From Eubacterium sp. (GTDB taxonomy: Bacteria > Bacillota > Clostridia > Oscillospirales > Acutalibacteraceae): a stretch of DNA of 5,372 nt. How positions within the stretch are numbered: the first letter of the stretch is position 1; every line of letters starts with the position of its first letter. A program made the position numbers and the translations under genes. The notes below the pieces were generated by a model. That model saw only the letters and a list, made by a program, of their open reading frames with translations, did no database searches and was not told the origin of the DNA. Shown here piece after piece: positions 4,708 through 5,372 of the stretch. The DNA is taken from assembly GCA_029050995.1 (NCBI GenBank), contig JAIDLO010000054.1, positions 1-5,372 on the forward strand, written 5' to 3'.

Positions 4708-5372
4708 TTAGTCGTTATTTTCTCTCTGTGCATCAAGAAGTGCCTTAACCTTGATTGAAAGACCGAAGAGGTTGATAAAGCCTGCTGAATCAGCCTGGTT
4801 GTATGCACCGCCGTCTTCGCCGAAGGAAGCAATGTTTTCATCATAAAGTGTGTATGGGGAAGTAATACCTGCGTTGATGATGTTGCCCTTGTAAAGCTTT
4901 AACTTAACATCGCCTGTAACAGTTTCCTGTGTTTTATCAACGAAAGCAGAAAGTGCTTCACGAAGAGGTGTAAACCATAAGCCGTTGTAAACAAGCTCGC
5001 CGAATTTCTGAGCAACAAGCTTTTTGTAGTGAGATGTTTCACGGTCAAGTGTAATCATTTCAAGAAGCTCGTGTGCTTTGTAAAGGATAGCACCGCCAGG
5101 AGTTTCATAAACACCACGGCTCTTCATACCAACAAGTCTGTTTTCAACAATATCAAGAAGACCGATACCGTTTGCACCGCCGAGCTCGTTGAGCTTTTCA
5201 ACGATTGCAAGTGCTTTCATTTCTTTGCCGTCAATCGCGGTAGGAACGCCCTGCTCGAAATGGAGTGTTACATAGGTTGGTTCATCAGGAGCCTGATCAG
5301 GAGCAACGCCTAATTCAAGGAAGCCCTCTTTTGAATACATCGGCTCGTTTGCAGGATCTTCAAGATCAAGTC
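4708..5372 (-). CDS. argG: Argininosuccinate synthase, C-terminal part (5' end outside the window)
   Basis: The frame stays open to the window edge and gives 220 C-terminal residues; the family has about 400, so the N-terminal ATP-binding half lies beyond base 5372. The enzyme joins citrulline and aspartate using ATP, the step before ArgH. Visible family features are the DLEDPANEPMY segment at the edge, FEQGVPTAIDGKEM, and GGANGIGLLDIVENRLVGMK followed by SRGVYETPGGAILYKAH, a strongly conserved stretch for substrate binding and tetramer contacts. LDRETSHYKK and a C-terminal tail ending FGLSIKVKALLDAQ follow. The ATG at 5338-5340 is internal, since homology continues upstream of it in the same frame. 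There are no disruptions in the visible part. argH follows after a 64-nt gap, making an argGH unit. Confidence 0.96.
   Translation of the reverse strand, partial: LDLEDPANEPMYSKEGFLELGVAPDQAPDEPTYVTLHFEQGVPTAIDGKEMKALAIVEKLNELGGANGIGLLDIVENRLVGMKSRGVYETPGGAILYKAHELLEMITLDRETSHYKKLVAQKFGELVYNGLWFTPLREALSAFVDKTQETVTGDVKLKLYKGNIINAGITSPYTLYDENIASFGEDGGAYNQADSAGFINLFGLSIKVKALLDAQRENND

Overview
The window looks like chromosomal DNA of an AT-rich Bacillota, most likely a Clostridia gut commensal of the Ruminococcaceae/Oscillospiraceae type. The pointers are an L27 with an N-terminal extension encoded beside its processing protease Prp, a DegV-family protein, strong A/G-rich Shine-Dalgarno sites, TTGACA/TATAAT promoters and short U-tract terminators. 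The taxonomic placement is inferred. No stretch longer than about 300 bases lacks a gene or gene remnant.

Left part, + strand (1-1217): the window opens inside the 3' end of a family 2 glycoside hydrolase (beta-galactosidase type). Its reading frame carries two consecutive stop codons, so it appears to be a pseudogene. It is followed 23 nt later by a gene for a lipoprotein with about five RCC1-like repeat units. That gene ends at a perfect 11-bp hairpin that can terminate transcription from both directions.

Middle, - strand (2255 down to 1229): this is the ribosomal operon rplU-prp-rpmA (L21, the L27-processing cysteine protease, pre-L27). It has a consensus promoter and a roughly 75-nt leader that is probably an L21 leader RNA. 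The three genes are nearly contiguous (gaps of 6 and 2 nt). prp has no visible Shine-Dalgarno, while rpmA's lies inside the last codons of prp, so translation is probably coupled. The product of prp is expected to remove the N-terminal extension of L27.

Right part, - strand (5372 down to 2265): argG (3' part only) and argH encode the last two steps of arginine synthesis, citrulline plus aspartate to argininosuccinate to arginine plus fumarate. A 7-bp hairpin separates them. Next comes a DegV-family gene with its own promoter and a strong terminator that sits only 9 nt from the rplU -35 box.

Most of the window is ordinary core-genome content. The items most worth a second look are the RCC1-like lipoprotein beside the decayed beta-galactosidase, the overlapping pairings in the rplU leader, the missing ribosome-binding site of prp and the argG-argH intergenic hairpin. 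I see no evidence of a novel defence, mobile or CRISPR-like system.
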